Positions 11,161 to 25,900 of a stretch of 64,000 nucleotides of DNA are shown one piece after another. The notes beneath the pieces are model-generated. The model saw only the letters and a program-made list of their open reading frames with translations. It was not told the DNA's origin and did not search any database. The stretch is taken from NCBI GenBank assembly GCA_947000775.1, contig CAMQGK010000567.1, positions 496,001 through 560,000 on the forward strand. Direction: 5' to 3'. The position numbers and the translations under genes are program-made. Source of the stretch: Pterois miles (Eukaryota; Chordata; Actinopteri; Perciformes; Scorpaenidae). Within the stretch, counting starts at the first letter, position 1. Every line of letters begins with the position of its first letter.

Positions 11161-14100
11161 TGACCTTGACAAAGGTGATCTTGCAGGTACAGATGTCGCT
11201 CTTTGTGTTTTTGATGACCACCTCACCATAGTGCTCCAACCAGCGGTCCTGACTCAGCACGTTGTGGATACAAGTCACCACCTTGTTCCATTCATAGTGA
11301 TCACCGTACCTACACACACAGACACACGACACAAGAATTTTTAACCTCATTCAATCATTTTGTGCATGTTTTCAGACTTGTTTTAAACATTTCAGTTAGG
11401 CTCATCTTTCCCTCAGCAGGTCTACAATGTGTCCAAGTTTAAGGAGACTCAGATCCTTCCATGTCTGCAGAACCATGCTCAGTGGTGGCCAGCCTCATAT
11501 TCTACGCTGTAGTGTGCTGGGGCAGCAGGGCCGACGCCAACAGACTCAACACGCTCATGAGGAAAGCAGGTTCTGTCCTGGGAGTGGAACTGGAGTCTTT
11601 GGTGGAGGTGTCGGAGAAAAGGATGCTGCGAAAGCTACTCAGCACCTTCAGCTGTAGACTGACACCACCGAGGTGTACAACAGAATGCCACAGGAGGTCT
11701 TTCCTTATGCAATATTACTGATCCTATCATGTGCAATATAGTTAGTTGTTTTTACCTTACTTATTTCTACTTTACTCACATTTTTTTTCTTACAAAGCAT
11801 CTTCCTTTCTATTGATATTCAGTTAGGCACTGTTGCTGGGAATAGCACTTTTTCATGATAGTACTTTGAACTTCTTACTTTTATTATGTACACTTGTGTT
11901 GTGTTGTACCTTTTTGTACATTTTGAGCAATCTCTGGCACAAGAATTTCCTTCGGGATGAATAAAGCTTCAAGTTGATGAATGCAGTACTGAGCAGCTCC
12001 AGCAGATGGCCATAGTGCATTACAAAATCTCTCCAAAACAACCCAACAATGTCTCTAAAAGCTCTCTAAACTTTACCACAGCACTGAAAATATTCCTAAA
12101 TGTTATGAAAATGACTGCAACTCTTCACATATTGTTATATATTAATATCATATTTTTAAGTTTTGTCTCCATTGTCCACTAAAACAGGTTTTATGTGGAT
12201 GACTGGCTCTGATTAGAATACAGTATATACCATAATGTATATGTATATAGGAAGGAAACTTTATTGGCTGCAGTCCCTGAGTGTTTTCATGCTGCAGAGT
12301 TACTGGATGCATCTGACCATCAAGAAAACCCACACGGCTGTGATCTTCTGACTAATTTCACTGGGGTCCATCATTTTTGGTCACAGTTTGGCTTGTTTAA
12401 CTCCTCTGTGTTAACCCATTTATACCAATACTAATGTTGGTCAATACCTTGAATGGATGACTGGATAGTCTGATTACATGCAGAAATTCAACCACCTGAT
12501 TCCTGTGATTTGTCGGTTTAGTTTGGACATAAATGAGCTGGATATAAATCAGTAGACTTTTGTTCTTCAAAATGAGCCCCCAGTAGTGGATTGGTGTTTT
12601 TTTATGTACAAGTTCCTTGTAACTATGGCAAGAAAGCAACAAGTTACTGTCTGTTGAAACAGAAAATCTGAGATTTCAAGCTAGCCTATCAATGTGTTAA
12701 AGGGGCAGTGTGCATCATTTCAGAGGATCAATTATCATGGCGTCCACCATGTTGCTCTGCTGTGTAGTCCATAACGGACAAACCAAACACAGAAAGTCGC
12801 CATAGTTTTCCAAAAACTGTGAAACTGTTAATGTGAGCTGCAAAACTGTGGTACCGCAAGCCGCCGCCTGAATTTGCTGCTCAGAAGTAGGTGAGGTGAA
12901 GGTCCTGAAAGATATTAGGGCTGGGATGATTCATCTATCTCCTGATTCAATATGATCACGATACGTGGATGCAGATTTGATACGTGTTGCATTTTTTAAG
13001 AATTGTAATTCTACAAGTATTGCAAATCGATATTATAATAATTTGCTATTTTTGTTAACTAGACCACACTAGACCGGGATGAAAAATTGAATCATACATT
13101 TCTACGGATTTTACTTAGGAAAATATCTAAATGAATCCAGTTAAAGTGTTTGATTTTCAGCATGTATTGTCATGAACTACCGCAATTATTAACTTCCTTC
13201 TACCTCCACATAGACTCAAATGAAGCAAATATAAGATACTATGATATTTCCACAATATTTCACACTTGGTGGATCACGTGACTGTAGTCTTGGAAAGGGT
13301 GCGGGTTTCAAAAGGCTGGACTGCTGCGTGATGAAGAGGACAGCACAAGCTCAGGGGCAACTTTGCCTCGAGATGAAAGTGACATGGAAAGCGACACTAG
13401 CTTGGACTATACATTACGTCCAGTATTGTACGAGCAGTTGTACTGTACGGTTTATTTTACTACTGTTGTACACCTAACTGTTATCTGCTGCACTGTGTGG
13501 CTGACTGATGTTGCTAAATGAAGCAGCGACTCACTTGGGCAGGGTAATGTTGACCAGTCCAGAGGAGAGGATCTCCACTGACTTCCCCCAAAACTTGTTC
13601 TTCCATCTCTGATCTGAGACAGACACACAAACAGAGCATTAGGTTTACATCCACTCATACATTACAGGTGGCTCCAGCACGCATCACTAGCCATGCAGCG
13701 CCTACCTTGCCAGAAAGTGAAGTTTTCAGACTCTGCGTGGCAGGCAGAGATAGGTGGGTGATGGCTGACCTGAAAGCACAACATGTAACGCAGCATTACA
13801 GTATGTTCAAAAGTCAGATATTGTGATTTGGTCAGCGTGTTTATATACCCTTCTCTGCTGGTTACCTGCTCACTGATGTAGTGGAAGCCTCGGTCTTCTC
13901 TGTGATTCTCGTAGGTTTCTCCCAGAACAGGGTTGAAGGGTTTGTATCGATACCTCCAGGATGCCCAAGCATATCCAGAAATGGAGAACACTGCCACGTA
14001 AACCTGGGAACATGCATATTGTTTTTTAAAATAAAAGTCATTATCATCTCCTGCTGCTTTACAACTCTAAGTTACCCAAACTCACCATTCTCTCATATGG

Positions 14101-17100
14101 ATCATCAATGTGGTTAGCGATGTCCAGCAGCTCAGAGTACTCCAGCTCCTCGCTGACTCTCTGCAGCAATGACACTGGCTCATTGAGAGCAACTGGCATT
14201 GAGACTCTGGACAGGTCCTTGCCAATGTTGTTGTACAGGATGGTCATGATGCCGATGTGGCTGTTGTCTGTTCCTGGGGCAGGGAGGGAGGTCCGACGAC
14301 CTGGATCACAGCAACACAAATCAGTGGAACTAAAGGACATTGAAACATCCCAAAGGGCTAATAATAAGGAAATATAATAAAGGCATGTCTATACATGTGA
14401 TTCTATATTGAGCAGCTTTTTAAAGATGTCCAGTGTCCACAGACAGACGGACGCATAATTAAGGAGGTACAGCCTCGAGGGTAGTGGCACCCACCTGGTC
14501 AGTTTCCGTGCCCTTTGCCGACTTTACATTGTCCAGAGGCTTACAGGCTCAGTATTGGCAAGCAAAGGTATTGGTATTATAGGAAATGAGAAAACCTAAG
14601 TCCATTGATACCAACCTTGTCATGCTAGTATGTCGAGAAGAATGTTAAATAATGCTAAAGGTTGCGCTAAATGATGTCTGACCTCAAGGTATGTGAATGA
14701 AAATGGGTCTTATGGGTACCAACAAGTCTCCCCTTTACAGAAATGCCAACTTCATCATCATTGCATGCAATATAAATGTGTTATTTTTGCCTATTGTACA
14801 ATGGTGTATTCAAATTTCTGCATACTAGGGTCCCTAAACAGGCTTGAATTACTTAACTTGTGTATCACTGTAAAGCTGAGACTCTTGTGCATCCAATGAG
14901 CCCAACTATATTCATGTGTGATGATGTTAGCCTCCCAGTAGCCATTTCATTGTTGTAGTTCATTGCATTTTGAAATGTGATCTCCCTGTACAAAACGACC
15001 TGTGATGACCTCTAGGATAATCACAGCCTCGTGAATCTTTACAGCCACAAACTAGAGACCTGGAGCATTCAGAGGATGGATGGCGTTACTAGGTAGACTG
15101 ACAATAAGGGGGTTTCTTGGCAGTTTACACATCGCAAGGGCAATGGCTAAAAAATGGTTACATTTAGCATCAAAACTGTGTAACAAATGGTATCAACCCA
15201 AAAACTGCTACAATAACATAACGTTTCCTGCCCATGAGTTAGCAGGCAGCTTTAGCCATGATGAAACCCACAGTGTTTCCATACTTTACTGGATGCGTAG
15301 TGTTTACCACTTTGGATTTAAAATGGGAGGGTGCAGGTCGTATCCATGCTGACCCTCCGATGTTTTCTACTTTCTTGTCTCAGCCCACTGCAGCTGGCTG
15401 CGGTTTGTTTTGGTTGATGGATAGGGAACGGATATGACGTCATGTTAATCAGAGCCCAACGATAAAAGCGGTAACATTCTTCTACATCTGCATAGACTCA
15501 AATGAAGTAAATGTATCAATTCAGGTATTAAAAAATATTTTTTTTAAAAAAAAAAGCTATACATAGGTGAACTAATTTCTAAACTCCAATAAAACCAGTA
15601 CTGAAGAGCCTAGACTGTTGACCCTGCAGTACACATCACTGCACTCATTTACAAAATTAATGAGACAACACAGTGGTGACATTACCAGTATTAGTGGGCA
15701 CTGGACTGGGTTTGTGAGGAGCGTTGTTCAGACTGGCCCGGTAGTTGAGGGTGACAGTGGCTGAGGAGGAGAGCGGAGAAAGTCAGTTCATCTTGAAGTG
15801 GTGGTTGGGCAGCGTGGTCTGACTGCTACTGGATGGTAGGTACACTCACCGTGTCCCTCTTCGGGCTCTGAGTTGCTGGTGGTGGTGATATCACTCAGGC
15901 CTGACTCATCTGAAGCCTCGGCCTCTGATGAGCTCTCGCACACTATCACCTCACTGGCGTCAAAATACTCACTCATTGCCATTGAATCTGCCACTGAGGG
16001 CGCGCGATGACGGTTACGATCCATAGATGGTGTCCTCTGGGAAGGAGGGAGCGCAGAGGAGAAATCAGTTTGTACCGAGTCAGAGTTGGAGCCAGACCAT
16101 TAACCGACAGGCATGCAGAGCAGCAGACGCAGAGGCAAGAAACACGCAACTCTTGCCACCCACACAAAATGCCTGTGACCGAGCTGAGCCACAGCAACCG
16201 CATGAAAACACCGTCATTCATTTGCATTTTTTTGTAACAGACTGTGTCGTGAGGGAAGAATCAAGATGTGCTCTGCTGTGACAGTTTCTGGGAGAATTAG
16301 GTCGACATTTTCTCCACATTTTTTTTAAACGAATTTCATATGCAAGATGTAAAGTAATGCATATGAGTGACAGCAAGATAATGAAATTGACTCTTTCACA
16401 CACAAACACAGTACACACCTGATCAGGACGGACGGTGCAGAAGGATTCCTCGGTAGAGTCAGAGGACAGGGAAAGCGAATGGACTTTCGTCAAACGGGAC
16501 TGTATGTCAAGCTACACACAACAGACATGCCAGACACGAGAAGTGGAAAAACACAAAACATCAGAAAATAAATGGTCAGAATGTCACGCAGACTCCAGAG
16601 CATTCACATAGCAACATGCCGCTGATCAATATGTCGCTCTGCTGTTTAACTTTTAATGACACAGAGGACAAAACGGCATCTTTGTTGTTGTCTACAGCTA
16701 TTAAAGTGGCAGCAGACAATATTTTTGTTGGGTAAAAATTCCATAATATCATCATATTGTTATTTAATACTCAGAGAAAACTTCTGCACCTCTTCATGGC
16801 TCTGTTTTCAGGCTTTAGAAAATCTTACCCGTGACAGGGGAGAGTTTAACCACTCACAGGTCTTTTCAGAGAGAGTGTTCCTATCGGGTGTTCATTCAAC
16901 CGAGGCAGCTGTCAATCACTCGCAAACTCCGATCAAACTGTCAAATTATGCAGCACCGATCAAATATGAATCAGCAGTTTGATCTGAGTTTGTGAGTGAC
17001 TGACAGCAGACTCCAGATCAGCTCTGACTGGTTGTTTTCCTCTGGCGGATACAGAGGCACATGTTTTTTTTTCAGATTATCTGTCTCATGCATTACTGTC

Positions 17101-19892
17101 AGGATATAGTGACCATTTATAAAAATAACTTTTTAATAATATTTCCTCCAATCTGCCTACTGCAGCTTCACTGTATTTAAATGGGCAGGTCTGTCAGAAT
17201 AATTACTATGTCTACTTATCCTATGATATATAGACATGACCTCAATCGTTTTTGCTGACCTCGATATTGCTCGTTGTGCTGACAGAAGAATGCCACCAAC
17301 ATTTCCGCCAACATGATGCCTGAATAAACAGTAGGTTTTTTTTTCCTGTCATTAGGAGACACACATTACCCATTTTATTTACTGCACTGGTTGTGTAGTT
17401 TTATTGTACTTATGTTTTATTTATTTAGGATATTTTAATAATTTTCACAGTCCAATTCCAATGTCTGAATATCGTCAACAATTAAAAGGTTGTTGCTTTT
17501 TTGGGTGCAAGTGCGATATTATGCTATTATATCAGAGTTATAAAATAACAATAATGTTGTTTATCGCAATTATTTCTGGGAAAATATATCGTCCTACAAA
17601 ATTAGTTATTGTGACAGGCCTATAAATGGGTCTCCACACACAAAACTCTAATGCAAGCTTTCCATTATAAACTAGTTGTCTCTGAGTCCGAGCTGAGCCA
17701 AGACAAAACTCCTCTACAGCCACATTATATAACAGTTTTCACAGGCTGAGTCATCGAATCATGAGCAGCAAACTCATCTGAGTGAAAACAGTTGTAATAT
17801 ACAGTAAGTTATTTAGTCCTACTCTTGGGAATTACTGTCAGGAACTTGCACAGTGTTGCTCACAGTTAGAACATAGAGGGACACCAAACTGCCAGGCAAC
17901 CAACAATGCAATAAAGCCCAAAGTCACAGCAACTATTTCAACTGATTGGTTGAAATAGACAACTCTCATGCAGCATGGACAGAAACAAGCAGGCAGCTAA
18001 GAAGAAACCTCATGCAACACCAATCAGGAAGGTTTAGCGAACGCCGTCAGTTTGAAAACAGGAATTAACAAGCCACTCGACTGACAAGACTGTTCGGTTT
18101 CAGTGTGGCAACGATCCTATTTGTGTCTTTGCATGTGCGGAAGTAGGGAGAGAAAGACTTGAGGTGTGTTCCTGTGATAACTTGTGCCTGCCCTGCCTAG
18201 AAACAGCCCAAACCTGCTTAACAGTTTCACACAGGACCTCGCCGACAGACACCGAGGGCTTGGCCTCCATTGTCTCTTTTCAGGCCGATACTGGGGCTGG
18301 GCGATATGGAGAAAACTACGCATATCGCGATACTTTTGTTTGACCACATACAGTGGATAGAAAAAGTCTACACACCCTTGTTAAAATGCGAGGTTTTTGT
18401 GATGTAAAAAAAATGACATGATAAATCATTTCAGCACTCTTTTCACCTTTAATGTGACCTATAACGTACAATTCAATTGAAAAAGACACTGAAATCTTTT
18501 AGGGGGAAAAATAAAAATTAAAAACTAAAATAATGTGTTTGAATAAGTGTGCACACCCTCTTACAATTTAGGATGTGACTGTGTTCAGAATTCACAATCA
18601 CATTCAAACTTATGTTAAATAGTTGTCAGTACACACATGCCATCAATTAAAGTGACTGATTAACCCCAAATAAAGTTCAGCGGTTCTAGTAGGATTTTGC
18701 TGACATTTACTTAATGTCATCTTACAGTAAAAGCCACAGGCTACAAAGAGCTTACAAAGCAAGGGATCTCATTGTTGAATGATATCAGTCAGGAGAAGGG
18801 TACAAAAGATTTTCCAAGGCATTAGATACAGTCATCAAAAAGTGGGCCAAAATATGGCACAACAGTGACAATACCAAGAACGCATGTCCCTCTAAAATTC
18901 ATGAAAAGACGAGACGAAAACCGGTCAGGGAGGCTGACAAAAGTGAAGCAAGATGGTTGCAGCATCATGCTTTGGGGCTGTTTTTCTTCAACTGGAACTG
19001 GGGCTTTAGTTAAGGTGGAGGGAATTATGACCACTTCTAAATACCAGTCAATGTTGGCACAAAACCTTCAGGCATCTGCCAGAAAGCTGAAGAGGAATTT
19101 CATCTTTCAGCATGACAATGACACAAAGGACACATCCAAACCAACAAAAGACTGGCTTCACCAGAAGAAGATTAAAGTTTTGGAACGGCCCAGTCAGAGC
19201 CCAGATCTGAATCCTATTGAAAATCTGACTTGAAGAGTGCTAAGCACAGGAGATGCCCTCACAATCTGACAGATTTGGAGATTTTGAAAGGAAGAGTGGG
19301 CAAATATTTTGAAGTCAAGATGTGCCATGCTGATAGACTCCTATCAAAAATTGTGCTGTAAGTGGTGTAATAGACTCAAAAGGTTCTTCAACAACGTATT
19401 AGTTTAAGGGTGTGCATATTTATGCAATCAGATTTTTTTTTGATTTTTTTTTCCCCCAAAACTGCTTCAGTTTGTTTTTCAATTGAATTGTACATGTTAT
19501 AGATCACAATAAAAGGTGGAAAAAAATCTGAAATTATTTATCATGGTCTAATTTTTTTTACATCACAAAAACCTGGCATTTTAACAGGGGTGTGGAGACT
19601 TTCTATCTACTGTACGTCAATATTGATATTGTGACAATATTGTAGGGTTAGTGCTTTCACAAAATAGTTACACAATGACATTTTTGATAATCTATCATCA
19701 GTAATGACAAAGTGTGTTTGACAAATGACAGAACAGCTCGAACAGACTGGTAAGTTTAGGAAATCACATCACTATCGTAATGTCTTTTCCTGGCTTCAAA
19801 AGCTACAACACTTATGTCATATCGTATCATGATATCGCTTAGGAAGAAAGAGGGTCGAGTTTTGTTTCTATGTAGTCCAGCTTTGTTTCTAG

Positions 19893-19931
<39 letters not shown>

Positions 19932-22900
19932 GTGTGCGTGTGTGTGTGTGTCACCTCAGACAGTGTGTTGCAGAGTGTAGCGAACTGCTGTGAGGTGTTG
20001 TCCCTCATGTCTGGGCCGGTCCAGGCCTGCCTCAGTCGCTCTCTCTCCAAGGTCAAAACATCATGAACGGATGTGAGAGACGCATGAACTGTAACACAAC
20101 ATACAGAATCTTTACGAATTACAAAGCCAGTTCATTACAATGAACATATGATGCTATACGTAATAAAGACAGACATGTTGCAGAGTAGCGATCATTAGGT
20201 AAGGCATTTTTCAATTTCAGAAAGCTCACACTAATGTTAATAAAAGACAAACCAATTGACACTTGAAATTGCTAATTTTGATGGAACACTTTTCAGAGAT
20301 GCAAACATAAGTATTGGGGGAAAAAAATAGCTAACAAAAGTCTATATTGTGACGAAGGCCTGTGCTTTACTGTATGCTTAAATGAAGATTCCACAAGGAT
20401 ACGGAGTAGCCAGCCAACGGGAAAAGTAGCCAGATAGGAGGATCTGGGGACATGTGGTTCAGTCCAGTTCCACCCACTGGTCTGATATGAGAGCCAATCC
20501 TCTCCCAACATGAAAAAATATGCGTCACTCATCCACCTGAACTGGACCAGACCAGCAAACCACTGAGTTTGTGCTTTATAGTAGCACTATTATCAGGACT
20601 GAGACAAGAAGGACAGGGACGGGTTGAGTGCCGCCACCACAGGTGTGTACATTACAAGGTACATTTAAGTGACATCTTTTTTCATCCAAAACATACTGCA
20701 CGATTGATATTGTCACCGCTAGTTTTTAATGATGTTGGTGCCGTCTCATCTTGGTCATGGAAAAAAAAAGGACCTTAAGGAACATATTTCGTCATAGTTT
20801 TAGTTAAAGAAATTAACACTGGGCCGCACCCTTCTGAGAAGCAGTGCAGATTTCCTGGTGAAGCTTCTTGGCTTCAGGTGAGGTGACCTGAGGGTTGGAC
20901 AGCTGAGAGTAGACGTAGTCAGGGATGGACTGAACAGAAGCCCCCACATAGGAGGTGCCATTGGTGCTCAGGTGGCTGGAGGTGAACTGGAGAAGACAAG
21001 ACGGGGAATGGTATAAGACTGAACTGAGAAATTCAACTTATTGAACAGAGGATGCAACTATATTACAGAATAAAATTAGGATGATTGGCATCACTGCATA
21101 GAGAATAAAAGTCAGTCCTACCATTCCACCCATGGCTTCAACGCGGGACAAAGTCCTGGAGTGACCAAACGGTTTCCCTGCTTTCCTTTTGGGTTTTTCC
21201 AGGGAGAGATTCTAAAACAGAGACCAACAGGTTTACAGCTTCTCCCAAAACACATTTTTCAACAGATATATAGAACTGATAGGCATCTATTTTCTGCCAT
21301 CTATACTTCAAACACTTTCCTTAAGACATAATAAAAATTAAGAATATCTCATCCATATTTGATGCAGCCCCTGGGGATCCACTAAGGTCCGGGCCAGGAG
21401 AACAGAAGGACTGTGTGGCTGCTGCGGAACCTGTTTTTTTATTTCGGGGTCCATATTAACAAATTAGAGCAGCTACGTCTCGGCTGCGTGTCAGCAGCAT
21501 CTCTAGAGATTCGAGGTCTGGCCTATTTTCAGCGTGAGCTGTGCATGGTTCACAGCAACACAGTAAAAGTGATCATTTCACTGTATGTTGACATCATTCC
21601 AACAACATTACTACAGTTTCAATGTCTGTATCTGCAGAACAGACATAAAAAAATACTTATTTTTAACTCAACATTTCCTGCTTCCATTTCAAAATAAAAA
21701 CCCTCAAGCATTTTTTTCTGTGGACAGAATCTCTTCATTGAACACAAGGCTTTTATTGTGAAATATTTGCAGTGAGTGCTGTAGAACATGACTTGCACAG
21801 CTCCATGAATGAATAAAGTACTGGCTTTCAATTGTGGATTATCATTTACAAATGAGCATGGTTCTTAACATTTTTGGGTCTCAAATAAATATAAATGATA
21901 TTTATAATGAAATGAAATATCCATTATGAAAAGCAAACTCTGTGTAGACCTGTCCAGCCTGGACCCAAGTGTTACAGGTCTTATTCAAACCAACATTATG
22001 TCCACTGATTCATAAAAGCCTTAAAACTACGGGCCACTAGTTTTGTTCCAGTGAAATATGATTTGAACCGTACGCATTCACAGTTGTTACCAGAGGACTC
22101 ACCTGCATGCTGATTCGCATCTCCAGGTCTGTGGTTGTGATCGGAAGGCCACCCTCCAGCCAATTGAGTCGCTGAATGAGCTGGGCCAGTTCTGTCAGCT
22201 CTGTCTGACAGCGAGCCAGGTCTGACAACCAGAGGGTCAAAGGTCAGTTTAGTGTTTAAGAGAACATGGTAAAATGTTTTACATATACATACATATATTT
22301 CATTATTTGTATGCCATCTGTCACTGTTGAATATAATGAAATGTGACTGTCAACTAGGCTGTGCTTCACTCTGGTGGTTAAAGATTACAGACGGTTCTCA
22401 CCGTTGGAGGCTGCGTCGATGTCGTGGGTCTGCTGCAGCCATGCCGACACCTTGCTGGTCACCCCTGGGTGAGAGGTGATGGCAGGCGCGTGGCTTCCCA
22501 TCTCTGGATGGTACACGGATGCTAAGCTGGCATAGTGTGTTGGCTGGTTGATCAAACAGATCACAGTTAAATTCAGAATTAGAGTCAATGAGAGAAAAAT
22601 TACACTGATTTTCTCGTGTTTTTGTTTCAAATAACCGTCACTGTGGGCGAAACTGTAAATAATGCTGGAATGGTTTGTCAATTAATCAATCACAACCTTC
22701 ATAACAGGTTAAAAATACCAAAGATTTGCGGGTTACAGATTCTCAAATGCGAGACCTCCATCTCCAACAGTCTTAAACTGAATACTCTGAGTTTTCTGGC
22801 AGCTGGTCAGATATGCATTTCTATGAACTAAATTTGATTTTATTTTTTGGACTGAGTAATAACTGAGCGATTGATGAACAACAGTTATTTGAAAGCCTGG

Positions 22901-25900
22901 CAGTGACCTCTAGTGAATATTGTTCATACAGTAGAAGCCATTTCCAAGAGTTTTGTATGTAGAAGGTTAGTATGCTAATTTTGGTTGTATGAGTTAACAT
23001 AAAATATACTCATGGTAAAAAAAAAAAAATAAAATAAAAAAAAAAAATCATCAGTATAGAGCTGAGGCCACTACACTACCAACCACCTCCCATATTTATT
23101 TGTACTTTGTGGTTATTACCATAGAAACATCACCATTAAGGGGCTTCCTCTTAGGAATGATTTTTTAACAATTTTACGATAAAATGTGTGACATTAACTT
23201 GAGGAGGAATCTCTACGGACCGCTGCTCTGTTTGCCTGGGCGAGAGTGGCCATGGTCGGCAGGTTGCTCGGGCCCAAGGAGAGAGCGTGAAGGACGCCAT
23301 GATGGACGCTCAGCGCCTCATTTTTCCTATAAACACGGTGGGCACACAGCTTGGTCAGCCAGATGTAGAAGATGTCATGGCTCTTTGCCTAACAGGGAGG
23401 GAAGTAGAGATAAATCAATAAATAAAAAAAAGGACACGTAGAAACCAAGACAGAGAGGAGCAAGGAGATACAAGCTGAAGTAGGTCCAGATGGGCCTTCT
23501 AGATTTTACTGATAGAAATTATGAAGATTTTATGAACTATTTTCTCCTAAAGTTTAGTTTTACAGATAGTAATGTTTATGTCTTTAATTATGCAACCGCC
23601 TAAGAGGTCTTGAAATCTTTCTGATCTGTGCAGGTTACCTTGAGGTGGTAAAGGTTGTCTCCAGCATCCAGGTCTATGCCTTTGGACTTCTTGTTGATGG
23701 ACATCACAGCCAGGCTGACGTCCAGAGAGCCATGGAGCTTCCCTCTCTGAATCTAAAAACACAAATATCAAATTAGAAAATTCAAACAGAGCTGTTCAGA
23801 CCAAACTGTTGCTGTGAACCAACACAACAGAGGTCACGTGTAGTGCATTTTTAATTTATGACTCACATCTTGCTGCGTCTTTGAGTACTTGAGAATTCCT
23901 TTCTCCAACAGGAAGTATCTCTGAAAAACACCAATCACAGTGAACAAAAGGCTCAATTAAAAAACACTATATTTAGGATATTTTCTATGGTTTTACCACC
24001 AGGCTCCACTGAGGGAAAAAAAAAATAAACAGTAATCTTACCTTGCAGAACACATCGATCAGTTAGTGGTTTGTAATCTCTATAAACAGATTCTGCATTC
24101 ATATGTAAAAGATGGAGGCAACGGGATGGGATTTCTGCATTGGAAGCGTTCTGGTTTCTGTTTGTAGTTCGAGTAGAATTGACCGATAAGCAAGCAGGCT
24201 GTGGTTGAATGCAGTTAAACAGTCCGTGTGGAGAGCAAAAGACGTGGAAAGTGTCGGCCGAAATGCAATCTCTGAATCCATCAACTATCGCCTGATGACG
24301 ATTTAGCTTTTAATTAGTTAAAAATTAGTAAACTGGCCACAATCTGGTCATACAAGTCATCTCTCAACTCCAGTCTCACATCAAGTTGCTAATTGGACTG
24401 CAAACAATGAGCAGTGGACAGAAAAAAGAAGTCTTGGCCAAGATATTTGCTGGCTACACCAGAACTCTAAACTAAGCGATCGAGGCACCACTAGACCAGT
24501 GTTAGTGGTAACATCTGTGTCCTGCGAGGTAAGATTACTGTTTTGTTTTGTTTTTTCTCTCTCTCCCTCTCTCAATGGAGTCTGGAGGCAAGTACATAAA
24601 GGGATATGACTGCTTCCCCATAGGAAATGGCTGTCCTACAGCAAGGTAAACTGCAGAAAATACTCTAAATATAGCGTACTCTATACTTATAATTAATACA
24701 CTAATAATTAATAGTGATGAAGATTAGTGGAGAAAATGATTCTTCACTTCTTAAGTCAACTGACGTTATTGATATTTTTAGGTGGCTAAAATACATTTTG
24801 GTGCTGCCTGCATGCATAACAGTACATTGCTTTGCTTCCCTGCTGGTTCATACAAATTCACTTCAAAAGACCACAACTATTCATTTAAGAAGGTAAAACA
24901 GCTCTGCTTCAGTCTAACTATAATGTTAACGCTGAAGAGACAATGATTTACTGCAATAAAATTGAAAACCTGAGTAAACGGAGATCAGATGCAGCCCAAT
25001 GTGTGCTGTGCTCACCTTGTGCCAGCCTTTGAGCGGGTACTTCCTTTTCTTCATCAAGTAACCCTCACAGATCCCAGGGATGCTGAGGTCCAGAGAAGAG
25101 CCGGGAACTGAACACATATCCAGATGCTGCAAGTCGTCCAACACCTCCCAGTGACGAGACTGGCATCAAAATAAAAAAAATGAGAAATCAAATATATTAC
25201 CAACACATAACATGCATCTATGCAACATTTAACAGCATTTTATGCCTAAGTTACCAACAATGAAATTACCATATTTTTCGCACAACAAGGCGCACTTAAA
25301 GTTTAACTCAGACACTGATGAAGGATTTGATGGATTTGTGGAAGAGGAATGAACTGGAAAGTGAGTGGATTTCATGTGTTACAACTGAAAAATGCTGAGT
25401 TATTGAAGTTATTGAGCTATTAAATGAATTGACTAAAGTTTGACTTATCTGACCATTTTGTTTCGCTTGATGCACCTTATAATCTGGTGCGCCTTATAGT
25501 GCGAAAAATATGGTACATACAGCTGTTGTTTGTTCTGATTATTAAGTTGAAACTTCTATTTTCATGGACATTGTTTTACCTTTAGCAGGCAGACAGAAAG
25601 GACAAACAATATATGGAAGTCCAGAGTAAAGAAATAAAAGATGACAAAAAAAATTACTCATTACAAGCCAAAGTTAAGTTACTCTGTCACAAATATGATG
25701 AGCTCACAGTTTTCATTTACCATTAGTATTTTTTTTACTTTTGCCATTCCTTATAATAAATCTGTTTTTCTGGTGGAAATGGACTTACAAAAACTGGAGT
25801 CATTGATGAGATACAATGTAAGTAGAAATATAATGATAAAAACAGATTTATGTATTAATTGTTACCCAGCTCTTATAGGATTTTCTGTTTAAGCTCCCAT

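Noticed and set aside
11093..11350. 85-codon frame as an independent gene
   Set aside because: The real content is osbpl3 exon 18 (11165-11309); the rest is translated intron and CA repeat.
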